Origin: Chelativorans sp. J32
GTDB lineage: Bacteria > Pseudomonadota > Alphaproteobacteria > Rhizobiales > Rhizobiaceae
Direction of reading: 5' to 3'
Length of the DNA stretch: 64,000 nt
Assembly: GCF_000518985.1 (NCBI RefSeq)
Contig: NZ_JAEQ01000004.1
Coordinates: 62,001 to 126,000, forward strand
Shown: positions 42,218 to 51,757 of the stretch, piece after piece
Position numbering within the stretch: position 1 is the stretch's first letter
Layout of the letters: each line of letters starts with the position of its first letter
Notes under the pieces: model-generated
The model's database searches: none
Told to the model about the DNA's origin: nothing
Seen by the model: only the letters and a program-made list of their open reading frames with translations
Position numbers and translations under genes: made by a program

Positions 42218-44539
42218 CTAGGCAGCTCGTTTCCGCTGGGCCTGCAGCGGCAACCGCACGCAAACGACCGTACCTACTCCCTCTCTGGACTGGATGCGCA
42301 GCGCGCCGCCGTGAAGCTCCGCCAGCGAACGTGAGATCGCAAGACCCAGGCCCGAGCCGTTATGCGTACGCGAATATTGATTTTCGACCTGCTCGAAGGG
42401 GCGCCCGAGTTTCTTCAGCGCGTCTCGCGGTATGCCGCAACCGGTGTCCTTGATCGTCAGCATCAGCGAGCGGGAGAAGGCGCGCGCCCTGAGCGTCACC
42501 TGTCCCCCTTGACCGGTGAATTTCACGGCATTGAACATCAGATTGATGAGGATCTGCTTTAGCGCGCGCCGATCGGCATAAAGCGAGAGCGACTCGGGAA
42601 TATCGGTCGTCAGTTCGATATTCTTCTTCCCCGCCTGCAAAGTGACCACGCGCATGGTCTCGCGGATGACCGCCGCCAGATCGATGTTCTCCCGGTGAAT
42701 GGAGAACTGACCGGCCTCGATCTTCGACATATCGAGGATGTCGTTGATCACGCCAAGAAGATAGGTGCCGCTGGCATAGATGTCGTTCACGTACTCCTTG
42801 TAACGCTCGGAGCCGAGGGGGCCGAAAAGTCCCTGCTGCATCAGTTCCGAGAAGCCGATGATGGCGTTGAGTGGTGTCCGCAGTTCATGGGACATATTCG
42901 CCAGGAATTCTGATTTCGCGCGATTGGCGGATTCCGCTCGCTCGGTCTCGCGCATATATTTGCGGTTGAGTTCCACGAGTTCCTGGCTGCGTTCCTGCTC
43001 GGCGCGGCGAGCGACCGACAGATCATGGATGGTGGCCATCAGGCGCCGCTCGCTTTCCACCAGCTTTTCCTGATGCTGCTTGAGCTGCGTGATATCCGTG
43101 CCGAGGGACACCGTGCCGCCGTCGCGGGTCTTCAGCTCCGTCACCTGAAGCCATCGGCCGTCCGCCAACTGGCGCTCATAGGTAACGCCTTCGACGCTGC
43201 TGGATCCTGTTAGCCGCCTTTCGTAGCGAACCGCGTTCATCCGGGACTCGATCTCACGGCGATGCATGCCCGGAATGATCCCGCTGGGATCTATGCCTGT
43301 ATCCTGCAGGTAACGCGAATTGCACATCACCAGTCGTTCCGAGGCATCCCAAAGGACGAAGGATTCGGTGATGTTCTCGATCGCGGTACGCAGTCGCAGA
43401 TCCGCAACCTCCGACTGCTGCACCAGCGTTCGCTGCTCCGTCACGTCGACCGCAATGCCGATCAGGTGGATCTCCGGCGCATCGGGATCCACCACCTGCG
43501 CCCTGGCGCGTATCCAGATCCATTGGCCATTAGCATGGCGCATGCGGAAAATCTGGTCGACCTGCTCGACCTCGCGCGCGACGATCCGGTTTGCAACCGC
43601 AAACAGGTCTCCGTCGTCGGGATGGATGAGGCTCGCCACGTCGCCGAAGGAAAGCATCACATCGGCGGCTTCATAGCCCAGCATCTCGTACATGGACGCG
43701 GACCAGTACATCTTTCCGCGCGCCATATCCCAGTCCCACAGGCCGCATTTCCCGCGCACGAGCGCCAGATCGATGCGTTGATGCGCTTCACGGTAAATGC
43801 GGTCCGCCGCCTGCGCTCGGGCTGCCTGGCTGAAATAGGCATAGAGGATCGCCATCAGAACGCCGGCGGTCAGAGCGAAGACCGTCACATTGAGGGAGAC
43901 CGTGCTGCGCCACTCGGCAAACACCTGGTTCTGGGGAGCGAGCGCGATTGCTGCTCCGCTCTCTCCGGGAAGTAGGCTGACGGAGGCATACCAGTCCACG
44001 TTGCCGATCTGCACCTCGAGCACGCCGGCTCTCTCGCCGAACATGAAGAGGGGCTGGCCGCCTGAGATCAGGCTGTCCAGGGATTGACCCTTCAGCCGTT
44101 GCCCGCGTGGAGACGTTGCGGTGACAACGAATTGCGAGTCAGTAAGGGCGAGTACCCATCCCGCGCCGATGCTTGCGCGAAGCACAGCCTCGTCGATCAG
44201 AGTATCTGCCGCGCCCGCCTGGGCCAGCGCTTCCGTTCCGGCAATCTGTACCGCTTGGGCAAGGTTGTTGGCAGCAAGACCAAGATGCCGCTTGGTATCC
44301 CCTTCGATATCGTCATGCCAGCTGACCAGTGTCAGCAGCCGGGCCGCGGCCAGGATAAGCAGGAAAATGACCACCAGGATCGGAATGGCCCGGCGCAGAT
44401 AGGGTTCGACCGCAAGCAAGCGCTCATAGGATGGCGCGGCAATGATCTTCGCATTGCCGGCAACCTCCGTTTCCCGCTTGGGCTTCCTGCGCCTCGAAAA
44501 AAGGGCGGCAGGCAATGCCCATGCATACGCGCTCGCCAT
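42218..44539 (-). CDS. pleC: PleC-type PAS sensor histidine kinase
   Basis: 773 residues: membrane helices near 50-70 and 215-237 bracket a periplasmic sensor domain; two PAS/PAC modules (about 255-370 and 380-490) follow, then a coiled coil, HisKA with FLANMSHELRTPLNAIIGFSE (His551) and HATPase_c (DTGCGIP, GSGLGLAISRSLAELHGG). The HisKA subtype and the genomic position next to glnE match S. meliloti PleC, which dephosphorylates or phosphorylates DivK in cell-cycle control. The name rests on synteny and subtype. Alternative: another PdhS-family kinase. It converges with glnE. Confidence 0.82.
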   Translation of the reverse strand: MASAYAWALPAALFSRRRKPKRETEVAGNAKIIAAPSYERLLAVEPYLRRAIPILVVIFLLILAAARLLTLVSWHDDIEGDTKRHLGLAANNLAQAVQIAGTEALAQAGAADTLIDEAVLRASIGAGWVLALTDSQFVVTATSPRGQRLKGQSLDSLISGGQPLFMFGERAGVLEVQIGNVDWYASVSLLPGESGAAIALAPQNQVFAEWRSTVSLNVTVFALTAGVLMAILYAYFSQAARAQAADRIYREAHQRIDLALVRGKCGLWDWDMARGKMYWSASMYEMLGYEAADVMLSFGDVASLIHPDDGDLFAVANRIVAREVEQVDQIFRMRHANGQWIWIRARAQVVDPDAPEIHLIGIAVDVTEQRTLVQQSEVADLRLRTAIENITESFVLWDASERLVMCNSRYLQDTGIDPSGIIPGMHRREIESRMNAVRYERRLTGSSSVEGVTYERQLADGRWLQVTELKTRDGGTVSLGTDITQLKQHQEKLVESERRLMATIHDLSVARRAEQERSQELVELNRKYMRETERAESANRAKSEFLANMSHELRTPLNAIIGFSELMQQGLFGPLGSERYKEYVNDIYASGTYLLGVINDILDMSKIEAGQFSIHRENIDLAAVIRETMRVVTLQAGKKNIELTTDIPESLSLYADRRALKQILINLMFNAVKFTGQGGQVTLRARAFSRSLMLTIKDTGCGIPRDALKKLGRPFEQVENQYSRTHNGSGLGLAISRSLAELHGGALRIQSREGVGTVVCVRLPLQAQRKRAA

Positions 44540-44675
44540 CCCGACGGGCCCTTTCTTTCCTGCTTGTTCCGCTTGACCGATCCGCGAACGCGTACATGCG
44601 AATCATCCATAAGGAATCAAAGCCGATTCGCCTTGTCTAGAGGGGCGGTCGCAAAATTGATTCGGGGGCTGCCGG

Positions 44676-47321
44676 TCAGGCGATCGTTCGCTCCAGAATG
44701 TCCCTGAGGTCGCGAGAGAGATTAGGCCGCCGGGCCATATCGGAGAGGGCGGCGCGGGCTTGCTCCTGCCTGCTCTTCTCGAGCGAGCGCCAGGATCGAA
44801 ATGCTATGGCCAGGCGGGCGGCTACCTGCGGGTTGTTTTCCTCCACCTTCAGGATGGTCTCTGCGAGAAAACGATAGCCTTCCCCATCCGCGCGATGGAA
44901 GCCGGTTTGGTTGCTGCTTGCGAAGCCGCCAATCAGCGAACGGACACGGTTGGGATTGGTGATGGAGAAGGCCGGGTGCAGCATCAGCTTACGGACGAGA
45001 TCGACGGTTTCCCGGCCGGGTATCGTCGCCTGCACCACAAACCACTTATCGAGGACCAGGGGATTGTCGTTATAGCGCTTCTCGAATGAGGCAAGCGCCT
45101 CATGAGCGTCTTCGCTTCCGACGAATTGATGCGCGAGCACGTTGAGTGCTGCGGCCCGTTCAGTCATGCTGCGGGCGGTTCGAAATTGTTGTGTTGCGAG
45201 CGCAGGCTCCGCCGAACCCGCGCTTAGATATTCTAAAAGCACGTTGCGGAGCGCACGCCTCCCGGCACTCTCGGCATCCGGGCTGAACGCGCCGTCGTTT
45301 CGCATTTGATCATAGACATTTGCGAAAGTTGGCTCAGCCTCTTTCCCAATCGCTGCGCGCAGCATGTCACGGGCGGCACCGATCGCATCCGGGTCAATAT
45401 TGCTCCCGATCTCGCGTGCGATATCGGCCTCGGCGGGAAGCGCCAGCGCAAGTGCGCGATAGGCCGCCTCCAGATTTCCGTCGGCAGCGATCTCCGCTGG
45501 ATAGTTGAGCAAGGCCTTATCGAAATCGGGCTTTCCCCCACGGCGGATCTGCGTGGAAGCGTCGACCAGGGCCTGTGTGAAAAGCGTGTTGAGTGCCTGC
45601 CAGCGGGAGAACAGATCGCTGTCATGCCGCGCCAGGAAGAACTGATCCTCGGCGCGCGCTTCCAGCGAGAGTGTGACCGGGGCCGAGAAGCCCCGGTTAA
45701 GAGAAATCACCGGCCGGGCGCTCACACCCTTGAATTGCACGATATGCCGCCGCTTGCGCAGGTGGATCACACCGTTCTCAATTGCCGCTCCCTCCGCGCT
45801 TTCATATTCCATGTCCTGTCCGTTGGGGCCGACAAGCCCGAAGGCGAGGGGAATGTGCATAAGGCGCTTGCGTGATTCGGAGGGCGTGGGCGGTACCGAT
45901 TGCTCGATCTCCAGTGTGAACTCCTTCGCTTTTGCATCATAGCGTGCAGAAACCCCCACATGCGGCGTACCGGCCTGGTGGTACCAGAGCGCGAATTGCG
46001 AAAGATCCTTGCCCGACGCTTCTTCGAAGCACTTGAGGAAATCCTCGATGGTAACGGCCTGGCCGTCATGGCGCGCGAAATAGAGGTCCATGCCGGCACG
46101 GAAATGGTCCGGGCCGAGGATCGTATGGATCATCCGTACGACCTCGGAACCTTTCTCGTAGACCGTGGCCGTGTAGAAGTTGTTGATTTCCCGATACCGG
46201 CGGGGCCTTACGGGATGCGCGAGAGGTCCCTGGTCTTCGGGAAACTGATGCGCCTTGAGGGTACGCACTTCGGCGATGCGCTTTACCGCCCGTGAGCGCT
46301 GGTCTGCTGAGAATTCGTGGTCGCGATAGACGGTCAGGCCCTCCTTCAGGCAGAGCTGGAACCAATCACGGCAAGTGATTCTGTTGCCTGTCCAATTATG
46401 GAAATATTCGTGGGCGATGATGGCCTCGATATTGGCGTAGTCCGTATCCGTCGCCGTCTCCGGATCGGCCAGCACATATTTGTCGTTGAAGACGTTGAGC
46501 CCCTTGTTCTCCATCGCGCCCATGTTGAAATCCGACACGGCAACGATGTTGAAGACGTCGAGGTCATATTCGCGGCCGAAGCGCTCTTCGTCCCAGCGCA
46601 TCGACCGCTTCAATGCATCCATCGCATAGGCGGCAAGCGGCTCCTTCCCGTGCTCGACATAGATGCCGAGCTTTACCCTCCGGCCCGACGCCGTGACGAA
46701 TTCGTCGTGGATGCCACCGAGATCTCCGGCCACGAGCGCAAAGAGATAAGATGGCTTTGGATGAGGATCGTGCCAAACGGCATAATGCCAGCCATCCTTC
46801 AGGTCGCCAGCTTCGACGGGGTTGCCGTTGGACAGGAGCAACGGCGCCTCCTCCTTCCTTGCCTCGATACGGACGCGATAGGTGGAAAGCACGTCAGGCC
46901 GGTCCAGATAATAGGTGATGCGCCGAAAGCCCTCCGCCTCACATTGAGTGCAATAGACGCCGTTCGAAACGTAGAGACCCATCAGGGCTTTGTTTGCCGC
47001 CGGCTCGACATCTGTGACGATCGTCAGTTCGAATCGGCCTGTACGCGGCAGGCGTCTGATGATGAGCCGGTCCGGCGTCGCGTCATATGCTTCCGCCGGA
47101 AGGGGCTCGCCGTCGATCAGGAGATCGTCGAGCGCAAGTCCATCGCCGTCGAGGACGAGCGGCACTTCCCGGCCGGTTTCAGCGCGCCGTTCGACCGTCA
47201 ACCTTGCGGTTACCTGCGTCCGATCACCATCGAGACGAAAGGTGAGATCCGTTTCCGGGATAAGATATGCGGTGGGGCGGTAATCTTCGAGGCGGAACAC
47301 CTGGCCGGTGTCGGTGCGCAT
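44676..47321 (-). CDS. pepN: PepN, aminopeptidase N
   Basis: 881 residues of the M1 family. The exopeptidase motif GAMEN is at 268-272 and the zinc site HEYFH-x18-E starts at 304 (HEYFHNW and KEGLTVYRD). The C-terminal helical domain is complete (to 881). It removes N-terminal residues from peptides in the cytoplasm. AGGAGTAAAACC precedes the start. It is transcribed towards pleC with a 136-base gap and divergent from the molybdoenzyme gene. Confidence 0.96.
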   Translation of the reverse strand: MRTDTGQVFRLEDYRPTAYLIPETDLTFRLDGDRTQVTARLTVERRAETGREVPLVLDGDGLALDDLLIDGEPLPAEAYDATPDRLIIRRLPRTGRFELTIVTDVEPAANKALMGLYVSNGVYCTQCEAEGFRRITYYLDRPDVLSTYRVRIEARKEEAPLLLSNGNPVEAGDLKDGWHYAVWHDPHPKPSYLFALVAGDLGGIHDEFVTASGRRVKLGIYVEHGKEPLAAYAMDALKRSMRWDEERFGREYDLDVFNIVAVSDFNMGAMENKGLNVFNDKYVLADPETATDTDYANIEAIIAHEYFHNWTGNRITCRDWFQLCLKEGLTVYRDHEFSADQRSRAVKRIAEVRTLKAHQFPEDQGPLAHPVRPRRYREINNFYTATVYEKGSEVVRMIHTILGPDHFRAGMDLYFARHDGQAVTIEDFLKCFEEASGKDLSQFALWYHQAGTPHVGVSARYDAKAKEFTLEIEQSVPPTPSESRKRLMHIPLAFGLVGPNGQDMEYESAEGAAIENGVIHLRKRRHIVQFKGVSARPVISLNRGFSAPVTLSLEARAEDQFFLARHDSDLFSRWQALNTLFTQALVDASTQIRRGGKPDFDKALLNYPAEIAADGNLEAAYRALALALPAEADIAREIGSNIDPDAIGAARDMLRAAIGKEAEPTFANVYDQMRNDGAFSPDAESAGRRALRNVLLEYLSAGSAEPALATQQFRTARSMTERAAALNVLAHQFVGSEDAHEALASFEKRYNDNPLVLDKWFVVQATIPGRETVDLVRKLMLHPAFSITNPNRVRSLIGGFASSNQTGFHRADGEGYRFLAETILKVEENNPQVAARLAIAFRSWRSLEKSRQEQARAALSDMARRPNLSRDLRDILERTIA

Positions 47322-47453
47322 GGTTTTACTCCTGATGGGTCGGTGTCGCCGCCGAAGTTTTTCGAAGCGGGCTCTTTACACAATGCAACCTGTCGACAAA
47401 ACTATCCAGGCTGCTAGGTTCGAAGTCTCCAATCACTTGCAAGGAATCTCGTT

Positions 47454-49766
47454 ATGACGGTTCTCACACCGAAATTCGGCATGGGCGCCTCCGTGCTGCG
47501 CAAGGAAGATGAGAGCTTCATCACCGGTAAGGGCCGCTACACCGACGACATCACTCCGTCCGGCACCTTGCATGGATATGTCCTTCGTTCCCCTATTGCC
47601 AAGGCTCGTTTCACCATCGCATCCGTGGAGGCGGCCCGCGCTCTACCCGGCGTACACCTGGTGCTTACCGGAGCCGATACGGCGCATCTTGGCGATCTCA
47701 AGTCCTCTGTGATGCCCGAGCAGCCCGACGGCAGCAAGGCCCCGACCCGTGACATTCCCATACTCTGCCGCGACCGTGTTCAATATGTGGGTGATGCGGT
47801 CGCCTTCGTCGTCGCCGACACCCGCCAGCAGGCCCAGGATGCGGCGGAACTGATCGAAATCGACTATGAGGGCGAAGATCCGGTCATCGGCACCGCGCAA
47901 GCGCTTGAGGATGGCGCGCCGCTCGTTTGGCCGGAACTCGGCTCAAATCAGGCCTTCCTCTATCATGTCGGCGATAAGCAAAAGACCGACGCAGCCTTTG
48001 CCGAGGCCGACCGGGTGGTGGAGATCGCCTTCGTCAACAATCGACTGGTCGCAAACTATATGGAGCCGCGTTCGGCCTTGGCCGAATGGAAGCCCGAGGA
48101 AGATCGCTTCGTGCTGACCTCGGGCTCACAGGGCGTTCACTCCATGCAGGCAATCCTGGCCCGCGTCTTCGGTATTCCGGCATCGCAACTGCGGGTGGTC
48201 ACCCCCGATGTCGGGGGTGGCTTCGGGACGAAAGGCTTCGTCTACCGCGAATATGTCCTTGTCATGGAAGCGGCGAAGAGGCTCGGCCGGCCGGTAAAAT
48301 GGACTGGTGACCGCAATGAGCATTTCCTGACCGACAGTCAGGGCCGGGACAATGCGGTCAAGGCCGAAATGGCCCTTGATAAGACAGGCCGCTTTCTTGG
48401 GATGCGTGTGGAACTGCTTGCCAATATGGGCGCCTATATCCACCAGTTCGGCCCTTATATCCCGGTGGGCGGTGCGTCGATGACGACGGGTGTCTACGAT
48501 ATCCAGGCGATCGACGTGAATGTGAGGGGCGTCTACACCAACACCACCCCTGTGGATGCCTATCGGGGGGCAGGGCGGCCTGAAGCGGCCTTCCTGATCG
48601 AAAAGCTGGTGGAGGAATGCGCTCGCCAGATGAACCTTCCACGCGAGGAAATCCGCCGCCGCAACTTCATTAAACCGGAACAGTTCCCGTATCGCACGCC
48701 GACGGGCCGTCGCTACGATCTATGCGAGCTCGACGGCCACATGACGCTTGCGATGGAGCGGGCCGGCTGGGCCACGTTCGAACAGAGGCTCGAGGAATCG
48801 AGAAATCGGGGACGGATCCGCGGTATCGGCATGTCCACCTATATCGAGGCGTGTGCCTTCCCAGGGTCCGAACCCGCCTATCTCACGCTCAATGGCGACG
48901 GGACGGTGACCCTTGCGATCGGCACGCAATCCAACGGGCAGGGTCACGCGACGGCCTATGCGCAATTCGTGGCCGAGAAGCTCAACCTCGACATATCCAA
49001 AATCAACGTCCATCAGGGCGACACGGATGTTCTCGGGAAAGGTGGAGGCACCGGAGGCTCGCGTTCGATTCCTCTCGGCGGTGTCTCTGCGGCGCGCGCG
49101 GGCGAAGATCTCGCGCAAAAGATCAAGAAGGTGGCTGCCGATGAGATGGAGGCTTCGCCAGCCGATATCGAACTGGTCGACGGTGTTGCGCGTATTGTCG
49201 GCACCGATCGGGTGATGGATTTCGCTTCAATCGCCAGGGCCGCAAAGAACCCGGAGGATCTGAAAGGCTTCGGAACTTTCGAACAGCCCGAGCCGACTTA
49301 CCCGAACGGCACTCATATCTGCGAGGTCGAGATCGATCCGGCCACAGGCAAGACAGAGGTCGTAGCGTACACCGTTGTCGATGATTTTGGCGCAACGGTA
49401 AATCCAATCCTCCTCGCCGGACAGATTCACGGCGGCATTGCTCAAGGCGTGGGGCAGGCGCTCACGGAGGAAGTGGTCTATTCGGATGACGGGCAACTGG
49501 TGACCGCCACGTTCATGGACTATTCCATGCCGCGCGCCGATCTGTTGCCATTCATCCAGTTCGAAACCCGCAACGTGCCGTCGTCTACCAACGCGCTGGG
49601 CATGAAGGGTGCAGGCGAGGCGGGCACCGTCGGCTCTACGCCGGCCACGCTCAATGCCGTCGTCGACGCGCTCTATCGCGCCTATGGTATCTCGCATATC
49701 GAGATGCCGGCCACCCCTGCGCGCATTTGGCAGGCGATTGCCGAGGCCCGCTCGAAATTCGCGTAA
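47454..49766 (+). CDS. Form II CoxL-like molybdopterin-binding large subunit (xanthine dehydrogenase family)
   Basis: 770 residues of the xanthine oxidase/CO dehydrogenase family. It has the N-terminal a/b-hammerhead domain (RKEDESFITGKGRYTDDI) and a molybdopterin domain with GGGFGTKGF, the form II active-site loop AYRGAGR (369-375, instead of AYxCSFR of true CO dehydrogenase) and the catalytic Glu in KGAGEAGTVGS. Small (2Fe-2S) and medium (FAD) subunits, normally encoded next to it, are missing here; flanking genes are unrelated. Either partners lie elsewhere or the gene is a remnant. Substrate unknown, probably an aldehyde or N-heterocycle. Confidence 0.9.
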   Translation: MTVLTPKFGMGASVLRKEDESFITGKGRYTDDITPSGTLHGYVLRSPIAKARFTIASVEAARALPGVHLVLTGADTAHLGDLKSSVMPEQPDGSKAPTRDIPILCRDRVQYVGDAVAFVVADTRQQAQDAAELIEIDYEGEDPVIGTAQALEDGAPLVWPELGSNQAFLYHVGDKQKTDAAFAEADRVVEIAFVNNRLVANYMEPRSALAEWKPEEDRFVLTSGSQGVHSMQAILARVFGIPASQLRVVTPDVGGGFGTKGFVYREYVLVMEAAKRLGRPVKWTGDRNEHFLTDSQGRDNAVKAEMALDKTGRFLGMRVELLANMGAYIHQFGPYIPVGGASMTTGVYDIQAIDVNVRGVYTNTTPVDAYRGAGRPEAAFLIEKLVEECARQMNLPREEIRRRNFIKPEQFPYRTPTGRRYDLCELDGHMTLAMERAGWATFEQRLEESRNRGRIRGIGMSTYIEACAFPGSEPAYLTLNGDGTVTLAIGTQSNGQGHATAYAQFVAEKLNLDISKINVHQGDTDVLGKGGGTGGSRSIPLGGVSAARAGEDLAQKIKKVAADEMEASPADIELVDGVARIVGTDRVMDFASIARAAKNPEDLKGFGTFEQPEPTYPNGTHICEVEIDPATGKTEVVAYTVVDDFGATVNPILLAGQIHGGIAQGVGQALTEEVVYSDDGQLVTATFMDYSMPRADLLPFIQFETRNVPSSTNALGMKGAGEAGTVGSTPATLNAVVDALYRAYGISHIEMPATPARIWQAIAEARSKFA

Positions 49767-49776
49767 CGATCTCGGC

Positions 49777-49799
49777 CCCGGCCGGGTAACCCGGCCGGG
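49777..49799 (+). terminator. GC-rich hairpin between the molybdoenzyme and DMT exporter genes
   Basis: CCCGGCCGGG (49777-49786) repeats exactly at 49790-49799 with TAA between; the sequence is self-complementary and forms a 10-base stem. The downstream sequence is CATTATCC, with no T-run, so termination is likely partial. It may also serve as an mRNA 3' stabiliser. Confidence 0.5.
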
Positions 49800-49830
49800 C
49801 ATTATCCTCTCATTCAAGCCCGGTATAATC

Positions 49831-50790
49831 ATGACGGTCGCCGCGAGCGATTTCGACACGGAGCCCAGACCTCTGGTCGGGATCGCCCTGAAGGTCATCT
49901 CAGTCTCAATCTTCGTGGCGATGTCCTCGCTCATCAAGGGGGCCGGAGATGTTCCGGCCGGCCAGATCGTTTTCTTTCGCTCCTTCTTCGCGATTTTCCC
50001 GATCGTGCTGATGCTCGCCTGGCAGCGCGAGCTTGCGACTGCGTTCCATACAAAGCACCCGGTGGGGCATGTCATGCGGGGAGTGGTCGGAGTCGCCGCT
50101 ATGGGGCTCGGCTTTTTCGGACTGACCCGCCTGCCGCTTCCGGAAGCCATCACCCTCAACTATGCTCAGCCCCTCCTTGTGGTGGTCTTTTCCGCCATCT
50201 TCCTTGGAGAAGCGGTGCGCATCTATCGGTGGAGTGCGGTGACGGTAGGTTTTCTTGGCGTGGTCATCATCGCTTGGCCCAATCTCACGCTTTTGACCGG
50301 CAGCACATCGGCTATGGAGGCGGACGAGGCCGTGGGTGTCATCGCCACTTTGACGGGGGCTGCTGCGTCTGCAGTCGCGATGCTGCTTGTGCGTCGGCTG
50401 GTGCTCACCGAGAAAACCGCGACGATCGTCTTATGGTTTTCCGTCACCGCGAGTGTCCTCGCTCTTGCAACCATTCCTTTCGGCTGGATTTGGCTGAGCC
50501 ACTGGCAGTTCCTTGCCCTGGCCGGGGCTGGCGTTTGCGGCGGGGTCGCGCAGATTTTGATGACCCAGTGCTATCGGCATGCCGAACTTTCGACCATCGC
50601 CCCCTTTGAATACACTTCGATGATCCTCGCGATCCTGGTCGGCTATTTCGCCTTCGGCGACATCCCCACCATTTATACCCTGGTCGGTGGCGTCGTGGTC
50701 GTGGGCGCCGGCCTATTCATCATATGGCGCGAACGCCAGCTCGGCTTGAAGCGCGTGGCGGCACGCAGATTTGTGCCGCCGAGCCCGTAA
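49831..50790 (+). CDS. DMT-superfamily (EamA) transporter
   Basis: 319 residues from ATG 49831; earlier in-frame starts lie inside the preceding gene. Ten hydrophobic helices and two EamA repeats are visible: GQIVFFRSFFAIFPIVLML and LPEAITLNYAQPLLVVVFSAIFLGEAV in the first, LSTIAPFEYTSMILAILVGYFAFGD in the second. It probably exports a small metabolite across the inner membrane; substrate cannot be predicted. It converges with the glycosylase gene; a bidirectional hairpin lies between. Confidence 0.88.
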   Translation: MTVAASDFDTEPRPLVGIALKVISVSIFVAMSSLIKGAGDVPAGQIVFFRSFFAIFPIVLMLAWQRELATAFHTKHPVGHVMRGVVGVAAMGLGFFGLTRLPLPEAITLNYAQPLLVVVFSAIFLGEAVRIYRWSAVTVGFLGVVIIAWPNLTLLTGSTSAMEADEAVGVIATLTGAAASAVAMLLVRRLVLTEKTATIVLWFSVTASVLALATIPFGWIWLSHWQFLALAGAGVCGGVAQILMTQCYRHAELSTIAPFEYTSMILAILVGYFAFGDIPTIYTLVGGVVVVGAGLFIIWRERQLGLKRVAARRFVPPSP

Positions 50791-50820
50791 AGGGAGGGAA
50801 TAGGACGTAGGGGGCAGCAT

Positions 50821-50846
50821 GCGATTGTTCTAGTCGAGACAATCGC
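50821..50846. terminator. Bidirectional hairpin between the DMT exporter and the glycosylase genes
   Basis: GCGATTGT (50821-50828) and ACAATCGC (50839-50846) form an 8-base stem with a 10-base loop between two convergent genes. There is no long T-run on either strand. Probable weak terminator. Confidence 0.4.
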
Positions 50847-50866
50847 GACGATCCTGTTTCTCCCGC

Positions 50867-51715
50867 TTACTGCCCGCTCAACTTCATCTTCACCGCCAGA
50901 AGGTCTCGCCAGGCGAGCTTCTTATGGGCCGGATTCCGCAAGAGATAAGCGGGATGCAATGTCGGCATCGTCGGGATTTCCACGCCGCCCGGCGTGCGGT
51001 GCACGGACCAGGTGCCGCGCAGCCGCATGATGCCGGTCTGGGTGCCCAGCAGGAGTTTGGTCGAGGGATTGCCGAGTGTGACCAGAACCTTGGGCGCGAC
51101 GAGTTCGATATGTCGTTCGATGAAGGGCCGGCAAATCTCGGTTTCGAGCGGAGAGGGGTCCCTGTTGCCCGGCGGCCGCCAGGGAATGACGTTGGTGATA
51201 TAGGCTGTCGTCCGGTCGCGTCCGATCGCTGCCAGCATCCGGTCGAGGAGCTGGCCGGAGCGCCCGACGAAAGGCAGCCCCTGCAGGTCCTCGTCACGAC
51301 CCGGTGCCTCACCCACGAGCATGAAGTCGGCTTCCTGGTTTCCGTCGGCAAAGACGAGATTCTTAGCCGTGAATCGAAGATTGCAGCCGTCGAACTCCGC
51401 CAGGATCGCTTTCAACTCACCAAGGGTTTTGGCTTGCCGCGCGACTTCCCGGGCGCGCGCTGCCTGGGCCTCATCCGGAACCGCTGCGGGCTGCGCCACC
51501 ACCACCGCGGGGCGGGCCGGCGCCGTTCCGGGGGCCGTTTGACCGCTGCCGTTTTCAGCTCGGGTAACGGGAACCGGCTCGGATATGGCTGCCGCCCTCG
51601 TGCTTGTTTCCGCGAAGCGGTTCAAGGGTTCCTCGGTGAGCGGCTCGTCCACTCCGGCCTCCGAATAGAAGGCGAGCAGTTCTCGTAGGCCGGCGATGTC
51701 GGGGGTCGGGGTCAT
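50867..51715 (-). CDS. Family 4-type uracil-DNA glycosylase
   Basis: 282 residues: an N-terminal Pro/Ala-rich region (1-~90) with no clear domain, then the UDG superfamily fold with motif A GEAPGRDEDLQGLPFVGRSGQLLD (about 143-166), NVIPWRPPGNRDP (188-200) and the C-terminal HPAYLLRNP (about 262-270). Only one of the expected Fe-S cysteines is obvious near FDGCNLRF, so cluster binding is uncertain, a situation common in rhizobial members. It removes uracil from DNA. Convergent with the DMT exporter gene. Confidence 0.88.
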   Translation of the reverse strand: MTPTPDIAGLRELLAFYSEAGVDEPLTEEPLNRFAETSTRAAAISEPVPVTRAENGSGQTAPGTAPARPAVVVAQPAAVPDEAQAARAREVARQAKTLGELKAILAEFDGCNLRFTAKNLVFADGNQEADFMLVGEAPGRDEDLQGLPFVGRSGQLLDRMLAAIGRDRTTAYITNVIPWRPPGNRDPSPLETEICRPFIERHIELVAPKVLVTLGNPSTKLLLGTQTGIMRLRGTWSVHRTPGGVEIPTMPTLHPAYLLRNPAHKKLAWRDLLAVKMKLSGQ

Positions 51716-51757
51716 AGCCCTATCTCACCCGCGAGCGCAGATAATGCAAGCGCGGCG

